A stretch of 28,410 bases of DNA, from positions 1 through 28,410 of the forward strand of contig CASGBP010000061.1 in NCBI GenBank assembly GCA_949299825.1, read 5' to 3'. Both the position numbers and the translations under genes were made by a program. Under the pieces are notes generated by a model. It made no database searches. It had not been told where the DNA came from and saw only the letters and a program-made list of their open reading frames with translations. Shown piece after piece: positions 19,759 to 28,410 of this stretch. The DNA is from an uncultured Mycoplasmataceae bacterium. GTDB taxonomy: Bacteria; Bacillota_I; Bacilli_A; Mycoplasmatales; Mycoplasmoidaceae. Each line of letters starts with the position of its first letter. The stretch's first letter is position 1.

Positions 19759-22581
19759 ATGAAAAATACCATTACAATAAAAGGTGCTAGAGAAAATAAT
19801 TTAAAAAATATTTCTCTTGATATACCAAAAAATAAATTAGTTGTAATTACTGGATTATCAGGATCAGGAAAATCATCATTAGCTTTTGACACAATATATG
19901 CAGAAGGACAAAGAAGATATTTAGAATCCTTATCTTCGTATGCTAGACAATTTTTAGGTAACAATGATAAACCAGATGTAGATTCAATTGATGGATTATC
20001 TCCTACTATTGCAATTGATCAAAAAACTATTAATCATAATCCTAGATCAACGGTTGGAACAATTACTGAAATTTATGATTATTTAAGAGTGTTGTTTGCT
20101 AGAATTGGTACTCCTTTTTGTCCAAAAGGACATGGTCCTATTAAAACACAAACTATTAAGCAAATTACTAACTTTGTTTTATCTAATGAACCACGATCAA
20201 AATTAATAATTATGGCTCCTATTTGTCGTGAAAAAAAAGGAAGTTTTACAAAAGAAATAGAAAACCTAAAAAAAAGTGGTTTTTTAAGAATTAGAGTTGA
20301 TGACCAAATCATTGATCTTGATGAAGAATTTGTAATTAATAAAAATGAAAAACATAACATTGATTTAGTGATTGATAGAATTATTTTGAATAATGATAAT
20401 GAAACAAAGCAAAAAATATCTGAATCTATTGAGCTTGCTTTAAAGGAAGGAAATAACTCAATTGTTGTTAATATAAATGAAAAGGATTATTTTTTTAACC
20501 AAAATTACTCTTGTGACATTTGTAATTTTTCTATTCCTGAACTTGAACCTAGGTTATTTTCATTTAATTCCCCTGTAGGAGCATGTGAATATTGTAAAGG
20601 ATTAGGTTTTACTTTTGAACCATCAGAGCAAAAAATTATGCCCAATAAAAAACTTTCGATTGATGAAGGTGGTATTGATTATTTTAAAAATATTGTTAAT
20701 ACTGATAATTTGGAATGACAGAGATTTAAAATCTTACTTAACTTCTACAACATAAAAACCAATATTCCATTGGATAACTTAAGTGATGATCAAATAGATA
20801 TTATTCTTCATGGAAGTAGAGAACCATTAGAAATAAATTTAAAATCAACATCAGGAAACACTTTTAATAAATATGATTATGTTGAAGGAATAGCTGATTC
20901 TATCAAACGAAAACACTATGAAACTAATAGTGAATTAGCTAGAGAATATTACAACAAATATATGATGGAAACTGAATGTAAACATTGTCATGGTAAAAAA
21001 TTAAATCAGGCGGCTCTTTCAGTTTTAATTGATAATAAAAACATTATAGATATAACAAATATGTCAATTGGGGCAATTGTTGATTTTATGCTATCGCTTA
21101 ATCTTAATAATGAGCAAAAACAAATTGCAAATTTGCTACTAAAAGAAATTACTAATAGATTAAGTTTTTTACAAAATGTAGGATTGGATTATCTAACACT
21201 ATCTAGGAAAGCATCAACATTATCTGGTGGTGAAGCTCAACGAACAAGACTAGCAACACAAATTGGTTCATATTTAACTGGTGTTTTATATGTATTGGAT
21301 GAACCATCAATTGGTTTACATCAAAAAGATAATGACATGTTGTTAAATACTTTAAAATCTATTAGAGATTTGGGTAATACTCTAATTGTTGTTGAACATG
21401 ATGAAGATACAATGAAAGAATCAGATTATCTAATTGATATAGGTCCTGGCGCTGGTATATATGGTGGTAATGTGGTTGCAGCTGGTACAGTTGATGAAGT
21501 TATGAACAATGAATCATCAATAACTGGTCAATATTTATCTGGTAAAAAGAAAATTGAAGTCCCTAAAACTAGAAGAGGTGGTAATGGACATAAAATAATC
21601 CTAAAAGGTGCAAAAGGTAATAATCTAAAAAATGTTGATCTAACAATTCCTTTAAACAAACTAGTTGTTGTAACTGGTGTATCTGGATCAGGTAAATCAT
21701 CATTAATCATGCAAACATTAGTAAAAGCAATTAATAAAACTATTTCTGATCCTTTTGTAATCCCTTTGCCATATAGAGATATTATTGGATGTAATCATTT
21801 AAATAAAATTATCACTGTTACACAAGAACCAATTGGTAGAACTCCTAGAAGTAATCCTGCTACATACGTTGGTGTTTTTGATGATATAAGAGATTTATTT
21901 GCAATGATTCCAGAAGCAAAAGCAAGAGGATATCAAAAAGGTAGATTTTCATTTAATGTACGTGGTGGTAGATGTGAAGCATGTCAAGGAGATGGAGTGA
22001 AAAAAATTGAAATGCATTTTTTACCTGATGTTTATATTAAATGTAGCGAATGTAATGGTCATAAATATAATGATGAAACATTACAAATTAGATATAAGGG
22101 TAAATCAATTTATGATATTTTAGAAATGCCAATAATTGAAGCATATGATTTCTTTAAAAATGTACCAAATATTTATATCAAAATAAAGGCTCTAGTTGAT
22201 GTTGGATTAGGATATCTAAAATTAGGTGCACCATCAACAAGTTTATCAGGAGGAGAAGCACAAAGAATAAAACTAGCTAAATACTTGCAAAAAAAACCAA
22301 CTGGTAAAACTTTATATGTTCTTGATGAACCAACCACTGGATTACATTTTGAAGATATTTCTAAATTAATTAGTGTTTTAAATAAAATAGTTGATGGAGG
22401 CGATACTGTTTTAATAGTTGAACATAATTTAGACTTAATTAAGGTTGCTGATCATATTATTGATATTGGTCCAGATGGCGGTGATAAGGGTGGAGAAATA
22501 ATTGCAACTGGAACTCCTGAACAAATAATTCAAAAAGAAAATATATCTTATACTGCCAAATTTCTTAAAAAAATTCTTTAG
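19759..22581 (+). CDS. uvrA: Excinuclease ABC subunit A
   Basis: UvrA is the damage-sensing ABC ATPase of nucleotide excision repair and loads UvrB on DNA. The 940-residue protein has the full tandem ABC layout. Walker A GLSGSGKSS lies at 32-40, and a zinc module CDIC...CEYC has Cys at 252, 255, 276 and 279. Signature LSGGEAQR lies at 488-495 with Walker B LYVLDEPS. The second Walker A, GVSGSGKSS, is at about 640-648, followed by a second zinc module (CEACQGDG...CSECNGHKY), then the second LSGGEAQR and LYVLDEPTTGL. TGA encodes Trp320. Length is normal. No uvrB is visible here. The promoter appears to be the palindromic TATAAT element just upstream, giving a very short leader. Confidence 0.98.
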
Positions 22582-22585
22582 TTTT

Positions 22586-22591
22586 TATAAT
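22586..22591 (+). promoter_or_regulatory. Candidate -10 for glpK
   Basis: Consensus TATAAT starts 4 nt after the uvrA stop and lies 28 nt before the glpK ATG. There is no good -35 and no Shine-Dalgarno. glpK may also be read through from uvrA, since no terminator lies between them. Confidence 0.4.
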
Positions 22592-22619
22592 ATACTATTT
22601 TTAATAACAAAATCTGTCT

Positions 22620-24140
22620 ATGGAACAAAAAAAGATTTTAATGGCTATTGATTCAGGAACCACTTCAGTTAGATGTACTTTCATGAATGATAAAGGAAAG
22701 GTAATTAGTTTCAACCAACAAGAAATTACTCAAATTTTTCCAAAACCAGGTTGAGTTGAACACAATGCTATTGAAATATTTAATTCTCAAATCACTGCTA
22801 TTAGATCAGCAAAAGAATTAGGAAAAATTAAAACTTCACAAATTTTATCCTGTGGAATTACTAATCAACGTGAAACTATTATACTATGAGATAAAGTTAC
22901 AGGAGCACCTTGCTATAATGCTATTGCATGACAGGATAAAAGAACTAATGATTATTGTGAACAATTAAAGGCTAAAGGATTTGATAAATTAATAGTTAAG
23001 AAAACTGGTCTATTAATAAATCCATATTTTTCTGCTACAAAGATTAAATGAGTTTTAGAAAATGTGAGTAGAGCAAAATACCTTCTAGCTAAGAAAAGAC
23101 TATTATGTGGAACTATTGATACCTGATTATTATGAAATTTAACTGGTGGAAAAAGTTTTTACACAGATGTCAGTAATGCAAGTAGGACAATGCTATTAAA
23201 TATTAAGACTCTAGATTGAGATGACGAATTATTAAGACTCTTTAATATTCCTAAAACAATATTGCCAAAAATTAAAAATACTAGTGATGATTTTGGTCAT
23301 ATTCTACCTAGTTTTTTTAGCACTTCAGCAACTCATGAAGTACCTATTAATGCCTTAATGGGAGATCAACAATCATCATTATTTGGTTTATGTTGTTTTG
23401 ATATAGGTGATGTAAAAATAACATATGGTACAGGTTGTTTTTCTCTAATGAATATTGGAAATAAACCTATTAATTCTAAACATAAAATGCTAATAACCAT
23501 AGGTTGAAAATTAAAGAATGAAAAACCTGTATATGCTTTAGAAGGATCTGTTTTTGTTGGTGGTTCTGCCATTAAATGACTACGAGATGGCCTTAGAATT
23601 GTTTATCGTTCTGATGAAGTTGATTATTATGCTAGTATTAGTGAGAATGCTAACTCACTTTATGTTGTACCTTCATTTGTAGGATTGGGAGCTCCATATT
23701 GAGATATGTCCTCAAGAGGAGCTATTATAGGAATTGAACAAGACACTAATAGAGAAGATATAATTACTGCAACTCTTAATTCAATTGCTTACCAATGTAA
23801 TGATTTAATTATTACCATGACTAAAGATTTTAAAACTTTTATTAAAACCATTTATGTTGATGGAGGAGCTTCTAAGTCTCGTTATCTTATGCAATTTCAA
23901 TCTAATATTTCAAATGTTAAAATTCAAAATTTCAAAAATGGTGAATCTACTTCTTTAGGAGTCCTATACATAATTGGTTTATACAACAAAGTATGAACCT
24001 TACAACAAATTAAAAAGCTGAATAAGGCTAATGAAACCTATGAACCAAAAATATCAAAACTTAAACGTGAACATTTAATTAATGGCTGAAATGAAGCTGT
24101 TTCAAGAACCTTAAATTGAACTAAATCAATTAATAAATAA
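22620..24140 (+). CDS. glpK: Glycerol kinase
   Basis: GlpK phosphorylates glycerol to sn-glycerol-3-phosphate with ATP in the cytoplasm. The 506-residue protein is normal in length for the FGGY family. Motifs in order: AIDSGTTSVRC near residue 9 (ATP loop, usually AIDQGTTSSR), GITNQRET, AIAWQDKRT (substrate site), MGDQQSSLFG near 247 with the catalytic-base Asp, ITYGTGCFSLMN, VPSFVGLGAPYWD near 350-362, and DGGASKSRYLMQF near 412. Several conserved Trp are TGA. With gpsA in the same window the cell has two routes to glycerol-3-phosphate. The gene ends 5 nt from the convergent yitT gene. Confidence 0.98.
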
Positions 24141-24145
24141 CCAAG

Positions 24146-25432
24146 CTATTTCAAAATATACATTTCACCATCAATATCTGAAAGACGATTAATACTAATG
24201 ATTGATGTCTTATCAATATTTCTAATCATTGCTAATAGATTTGGTAACTCTACATACATACAAATAGTTTCCAATATATCAAACGATTCATTGTTAATAG
24301 CATTAACAGATTTGTTGAAATAAATATCATGCTTATATCCTGCATCCAAAAATTTATCTCTCATTTCTGCCACATTAGGAGTAAATACCTTAACCTGAAC
24401 AAATTTCATTCTTGGAAAAAAATAATTAACAATAAAACCAATAATGGTACTAGTTACAAATGAAAAAATTAAATTTGGTGAAAAAATTGCTTGCACCACT
24501 AAACTAGTTGCCTTAGTACTAGTTGATGCATCACCAATTAGAATGTTTCAATCATATAGTGCTTGTGCCCCAAACGAACCTAATAAAGTAGCTATCATTA
24601 AACAAATAATATTTACAATAATAATAATTGATCCAATATTTCTATTTTTTTGAATAGCATAATAAATAGAAACAACATCACTTCCACCAGTACAACCACT
24701 AAAAATATAGATTAGTGTATATGGTAGAGCAAATAATAGTCCAGATATGATTGAATAAATCAATAGCAAAAATGATTCAAAACCATTTCATGGCGTTAAT
24801 TTAACAAACTCTAATCCTCCAATATCAGCAGTAGTGTTTCCAAAAATATAAATATTGTGTATATCTGGAATTTGACTTAAAGCAAGTCCTGTTAATTGGT
24901 TAAACACTATATAAATAATTGTTAAATAAGTGAATTCTTTTGAAATCTTCTTATATGAAAAAATCAACAAGGGGATATTGGCCACAAAATATAATCCCCA
25001 AAAGAGTAAATTATAAATTATATTAACAGAATATTCATTTACATTAGCTTTAAGCATCGCTGCTTGTACTATTCTAGCAATACCTTGAAATACTCCACTA
25101 AAACCAGCAGTATACAAACCAGAATTTTGAACTAAAAAAACTGTAATAACAGCAGTAAGCATAGCTAATAGTGCAGTATATAAATATCGTCTCTTAGAAT
25201 TTTTTTTTATTAAATACTTAGAAAATTTAACAATGTTAGATTTAAAGTATACTGCATTGTATCTTCTTTCAGATTGCAAACTAACATTATTTAAATACAT
25301 TTTTAATTTTTCAAATGAATTTAATTTTTTAGAGTTTTGATTAATTGGTACTGAGAAATCTAATGCAACATCATCAATATTTGATATATCTTCTATTGAA
25401 CTTCTAAAATTATTATTTGATGAATTATCCAT
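24146..25432 (-). CDS. YitT family membrane protein (DUF161 plus DUF2179)
   Basis: A 428-residue membrane protein. Residues 1-80 are a polar, charged extension that should be cytoplasmic. Hydrophobic segments follow at about 83-103, 137-158, 167-187, 221-244 and 260-280, with another before the C-terminal domain. The family landmark SGCTGGSDVVSIYYA lies at about 245-259. The last 90 residues, starting FPRMKFVQVKVFTPNVAEMR, form a small soluble domain of the DUF2179 type. The family is widespread in Firmicutes and mollicutes; its transport substrate is not established. Convergent with glpK (5-nt gap) and divergent from ruvX. Confidence 0.9.
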
Positions 25433-25442
25433 AATGAAATAT

Positions 25443-25448
25443 ATTATA
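25443..25448 (-). promoter_or_regulatory. Candidate -10 for the yitT-family gene
   Basis: Consensus TATAAT on the minus strand, 10 nt before ATG 25432, implying a leader of only a few bases. No clear -35. Confidence 0.4.
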
Positions 25449-25490
25449 TATAAAGTTATTTATTTTATTTCTTAAAAGTAAAAAGAAATA

Positions 25491-25513
25491 TATAAAAATT
25501 ATAAATTTTTATA
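25491..25513. repeat. AT-only inverted repeat between yitT and ruvX
   Basis: Arms TATAAAAATT and AATTTTTATA flank a 3-nt centre. It lies between divergent genes, so a terminator role is unlikely; an operator or chance in AT-rich DNA are both possible. Confidence 0.35.
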
Positions 25514-25544
25514 AGCGTCATAAAAAAGTAATTAATTCTAGCAT

Positions 25545-25562
25545 TTTATTTATATAAATAAA
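25545..25562 (+). promoter_or_regulatory. 18-bp palindrome with possible -10 before ruvX
   Basis: TTTATTTATATAAATAAA is a perfect palindrome ending 3 nt before the ruvX ATG. TATAAA at 25553-25558 sits at its centre, 7 nt from the ATG, so any message would be nearly leaderless. It resembles the uvrA arrangement. Confidence 0.35.
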
Positions 25563-25565
25563 TGT

Positions 25566-25994
25566 ATGCGTAAAATTGGTTTAGATCTAGGAAAAAAAAC
25601 TTGTGGAATAGCAATTTCTGATAAATCCAATTTAATTGCCTCTGGGCTATATAATTTTGAATACTCAAACAATGATTTAATGCAAGTTATTAATAAACTG
25701 AAAACCATCTTTATTAATTATGATAATCAAATTGATACTTTTGTTTTAGGATATCCAACTTTTAACCTTAGTGGTCAAAAAACTGAAAATACCAAATTGA
25801 TTGAAAAATTTGAAGAACTTTTAAAAAGAAATTTTGAAGGAATAGAAGTGATTAAATGAAATGAAAATTATACAACTAAACAAGCAAATGAATATCTATA
25901 TAACTTTGACATTAAATCATCAAAAAGAAAAAAAATAATTGACATGGTTAGTGCTTGTATCATTTTACAAGGTTATCTTGATAAACAAAAATAG
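25566..25994 (+). CDS. ruvX: RuvX/YqgF Holliday-junction-resolvase-like nuclease
   Basis: This 142-residue protein has the RNase H-like fold of the YqgF/RuvX family, linked to processing of the 16S rRNA 5' end and proposed as an alternative Holliday junction resolvase. Visible signatures are GLDLGKKTCGIAISD with Asp7, VLGYPTFNLSGQKTENTK (family GLP..m.G..g), the WNENYTT strand with Glu100, and IIDMVSACIILQGYL with Asp126. These three acids fit the active site. Length is typical. Convergent with the DJ-1 gene, 8 nt apart. Confidence 0.95.
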
Positions 25995-26002
25995 ACCCTA
26001 GT

Positions 26003-26596
26003 TTATTTTTTCATTGGTTCAGTGTAATCAAAAATAGCTGCTTTTAAATCATTTACCTTCTTAGCACTATCTAATACCTCAATTACCGTGTAAGCCAATT
26101 CTTTTGCTGATGCTGGTGCCCTAGCTGTAATAAGACCATCTTCTACACAAACACTTTTGTTTACATATAGATCTTTAGCTCCTTTTTCATAGCCAGGATA
26201 ACATGTAAATTTTCTACCTTTTAATAAACCAAGCGAAATCAAAACACTAGGTGCTGCACACATAGATATTATGTATTTATCATCACTCTCATTAAACTTA
26301 TCTAAAAACTTGTGAAGTTTTAGCACATTATCATTGTTTTTTGGTGGTCAAGCATCAACAAAATACTTTTTGTGCCCTCCTCCTCCGGGCAAGTATATTG
26401 CATGATATTGATTAATATTAGCTTTATCAATTGTTTGATCACAACTAATTTTTAAACCATTTTGCAAAATGATAGTGTTCTTTTTCTCCAAGGAAATTAA
26501 ATCAACTCTAAAACCTACACGCCTTCAGATGTCTAAAGGAGTAACTAATTCTATTTCTTCTGCTTCATTGCAACAAATTATTCCTATCCTAATCAT
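26003..26596 (-). CDS. DJ-1/PfpI family protein
   Basis: A 197-residue class I glutamine-amidotransferase-like protein of the DJ-1/PfpI group. EAEEIELVTPLDIWRRVGFR at 11-30 matches the DJ-1 start (acidic residue at Glu16). YLPGGGGHKKYF follows, then the nucleophile elbow SMCAAPSVLI with Cys113, and finally GLLKGRKFTCYPGYEKGAKD and the VEDGLITARAP strand. It is close to the YajL/DJ-1 type, for which thiol-redox, chaperone or glyoxalase-like roles have been proposed; the true activity cannot be read from sequence. Two TGA Trp codons (residues 24 and 83) interrupt it under the standard code. It is divergent from a giant surface protein gene and shares a palindromic intergenic region with it. Confidence 0.92.
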
Positions 26597-26602
26597 ATTT
26601 AA

Positions 26603-26611
26603 ATTTTACCA
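26603..26611 (-). promoter_or_regulatory. Extended -10 promoter for the DJ-1 gene, leaderless
   Basis: The minus strand reads TATGGTAAAATTTAAATATG: TGG plus TAAAAT, exactly 6 nt, then ATG 26596. It is nearly the same 20-mer as at lspA. The 18-bp palindrome lies where the -35 would be. Confidence 0.5.
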
Positions 26612-26614
26612 TAT

Positions 26615-26632
26615 TTTAGAACTAGTTCTAAA
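26615..26632. promoter_or_regulatory. 18-bp perfect palindrome, candidate operator
   Basis: TTTAGAACTAGTTCTAAA lies between the divergent DJ-1 and surface protein C genes. It overlaps the DJ-1 -35 region and ends 22 nt before the extended -10 of the surface gene. Unlike the other palindromes in the window it contains G/C positions symmetrically, so it is less likely to be low-complexity chance. Confidence 0.5.
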
Positions 26633-26654
26633 CTTTTTCTATAATATTAAAAAA

Positions 26655-26663
26655 TGATACAAT
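26655..26663 (+). promoter_or_regulatory. Extended -10 for surface protein C
   Basis: TGATACAAT (TGn plus TACAAT) ends 21 nt before ATG 26685, so this gene would have a short leader. No Shine-Dalgarno is present in it. Confidence 0.45.
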
Positions 26664-26684
26664 ATATACCAAGTGTGACTTAAG

Positions 26685-28410
26685 ATGAAAATAAATAAAA
26701 AAAAGATACTAAAAATTGTAACAACAACTATTGGTTTATCATTTTTAGTGAGTTTAATTACTTTACCTTGACTTAAATCTGCATTTCAACTAGTTGAACC
26801 AGTTAAATTCATTAATACCAAATCAACTTCTACGAGAATGAGTTCTTCTATTGATGCTAGTAGTGAAATATTAGATACTAGTTTGTATACAACAAAAATT
26901 GATAACACTGATAGTGATATGGTAGTGTTACCAATTAATACATCTAGCATTTTTTCTTTAAGTGATGGAAGTAGTAATAATTTTTGACAATTAAGTTTTC
27001 AACAATTATCGGGTACACCTTTTGGGTATAGACTTTTAGTTAGCAATGTTGCAAATGAATACAAATTTACTTCTCCTTCTTTCTCAAAAGACAAATTAAC
27101 CCTTGATAACATAAACGATCCAACAAATGTTGTTAATTACACTTTGTATAATGGCGATTTATCAGAAACAGATGGTAGTCAATTAAATAGTTCTGTTTGG
27201 GATCCTTCAGAATTTGTTATGAGTCAAGTTAACAACTTATATGGTTTTAGAAATGGTCCTGAGGGAAGTGTAAACATTCTAAACAATAATATGAGTTTGA
27301 ATAATCAATATCCAATTATGTTGGTGTCTTCAAAAATACCATATACTAATGACAACAAACCTTTACCATATATTGATTCCAATCAAATTAATTTTGATTC
27401 CCAAAATGGTGTGTATGATTTAGTTAATAGCAATCTTTGATTTTCATCAGGTTATTTTGTTTACAATAATTCTCTAGCTTATTATGTTCCTCAAACTGAA
27501 TTAAAAAATACAGATTTCAAATTTGATGATAATACTCCAAGTGAGTTAAAAAATACAACTGCTAGTAATTTTTTAGAATATATAAAACAAGCTACTGGTG
27601 AATCTTATTTTTCAATTACTATAAAAAATACTATACCTGGATTGGAAAAAGGACAATTGTATGCAACAGTCAATGACGCTGAGGGAAAAATAACTTTTAG
27701 TTTTAAACCAAATAAATTAATAAGTTTAGCTACTGTTGATAATGCAATTATTCAACTTGGAATAGTTAATAACACTGATACTACTTTTGAAATTGGTTCA
27801 ATCGAGGGATTTTATAAAAATACAAATATACAAACAAGTATTGTCAATAATGGTAACAAGGTTACAAAGAGTGTGGGAGCAATTGGTAAAAGATTTAGTC
27901 CAAAGGAAATTTCAAATGAAAATATCATTAGTAGAATTACTGAATTAAAAGATCAAATTTGAACTCAAATACCTGATGATCCTCAAATTGAAATTATTGG
28001 TGAACCTAATAGAACAGCTGATGATGTTACTGTAATAGCTAGACCAAAAATAATTATTCAAGATGGAAAAGAAATTGTTTCTCAATTAGGTAGTAGATTG
28101 GACGTAACTGTTACTCTAAATGAGTTTGAAAAATTTCCTGTAACTGGTTTAGTGCCACTTGAAAATCCTATTGAAAACCTTTATCTTCCAAGTGAATTAG
28201 AATATTATTTCAGTAATAACTATAAACCTGAAATATCATTAACTGAAAAATTGAAAAACTATGCTGAATTTACTGGTAAAGAATCTGATGTTAGAGATAT
28301 TGTAGTTACAAAAGTTGATGTTATTGATAAAAATGATCAAAATGGTACTGTGTCACTTACAGTTTATGCAAATAATTGTCGTCTTGATGATCAATCTAAA
28401 GGATCTAATA
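26685..28410 (+). CDS. Giant surface protein C (C-terminus off the right edge)
   Basis: An open frame of 575 codons runs to the window edge. The N-terminus is Lys-rich (MKINKKKILK) followed by a hydrophobic helix (about 11-28) with no lipobox cysteine, then a Ser/Thr-rich linker (STSTRMSSSIDASSEI). The body is Asn/Ser/Thr-rich and beta-prone. Segments such as GSRLDVTVTLNEF and DVRDIVVTKVDVIDKNDQNG (then TVSLTVYANN) resemble the beta units of proteins A and B, but I see no collinear homology with either. Probably an extracellular antigen or adhesin of the same broad class; a C-terminal anchor would be expected off the edge. Confidence 0.85.

Noticed and set aside
25491..25513. Terminator between yitT and ruvX.
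   Set aside because: The genes diverge from this point, so nothing upstream needs termination on either strand; the repeat is only A/T.
26615..26632. LexA/DinR SOS box.
   Set aside because: The Gram-positive SOS box needs GAAC-N4-GTTC; here the half sites are only 2 bp apart (GAAC-TA-GTTC), and neither adjacent gene is an SOS gene.
26615..26632. CIRCE heat-shock element for HrcA.
   Set aside because: CIRCE is TTAGCACTC-N9-GAGTGCTAA; the arms and spacing do not match.
1..28410. Mobile elements, CRISPR arrays, tRNA or rRNA genes.
   Set aside because: Reading both strands I found no transposase motifs, no regularly spaced repeats, and no cloverleaf or rRNA-like GC-richer segment.

Overview
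The window is AT-rich (about three quarters A+T by eye) and comes from a mollicute that reads UGA as tryptophan. Nearly every long gene is cut by in-frame TGA codons under the standard code and becomes continuous when TGA is read as Trp; the restored Trp residues fall at conserved positions (GpsA GSWGTA, GlpK WQDKRT, GlpK GAPYWD). The lspA-rluD-tsaB order matches what I recall for MG208-MG210 of Mycoplasma genitalium, so a Mycoplasmoides/Ureaplasma/Malacoplasma-type organism is plausible. That placement is inference.

Layout. 1-4815 (-): a giant surface protein whose C-terminus lies off the left edge. 5019-7635 (+): a compact operon of a small helix-turn-helix-like protein, der (ribosome assembly GTPase) and gpsA (glycerol-3-phosphate dehydrogenase). 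7640-13864 (-): a 2074-residue surface protein whose C-terminal two thirds are paralogous to the first giant, with a different N-terminus. 13960-16481 (-): the overlapping housekeeping operon lspA-rluD-tsaB-rimI. 16498-19706: a module unlike its surroundings, with a small two-ORF unit (-) ending in a strong intrinsic terminator, a symmetry-rich divergent intergenic region, and an unrecognised 841-residue membrane-anchored surface protein (+). 19759-24140 (+): uvrA (DNA repair) and glpK (glycerol kinase). 24146-25432 (-): a YitT-family membrane protein. 25566-25994 (+): ruvX. 26003-26596 (-): a DJ-1/PfpI-family protein. 26685-28410 (+): a third giant surface protein, cut by the right edge.

How it fits together. 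GlpK and GpsA both produce glycerol-3-phosphate, from glycerol and from DHAP, for lipid synthesis and glycerol metabolism. LspA matures lipoproteins, but none of the large surface proteins here shows a lipobox. Two of them instead end in a transmembrane helix and a basic tail, so they are probably anchored as signal-peptide plus C-terminal-anchor proteins. The paralogous pair shares a C-terminal scaffold and differs in the exposed N-terminus, as expected for antigenic or adhesin diversification.

The points most worth a second look are: (1) the small ORF pair at 16542-17002, joined by a T TTT TTA slippery heptamer directly before a TAG that also overlaps a possible ATA start; (2) the divergent control region at 17003-17180, whose two genes have the only canonical Shine-Dalgarno sequences I found here; (3) two nearly identical 20-base promoter-to-start elements, at lspA and the DJ-1 gene, that imply leaderless mRNAs; (4) an 18-bp perfect palindrome between the DJ-1 gene and the third giant gene; (5) the mosaic giant paralogs with a 38-nt identical block. 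I saw no tRNA, rRNA, CRISPR array, transposase or insertion sequence. No stretch over 300 bases lacks a gene.
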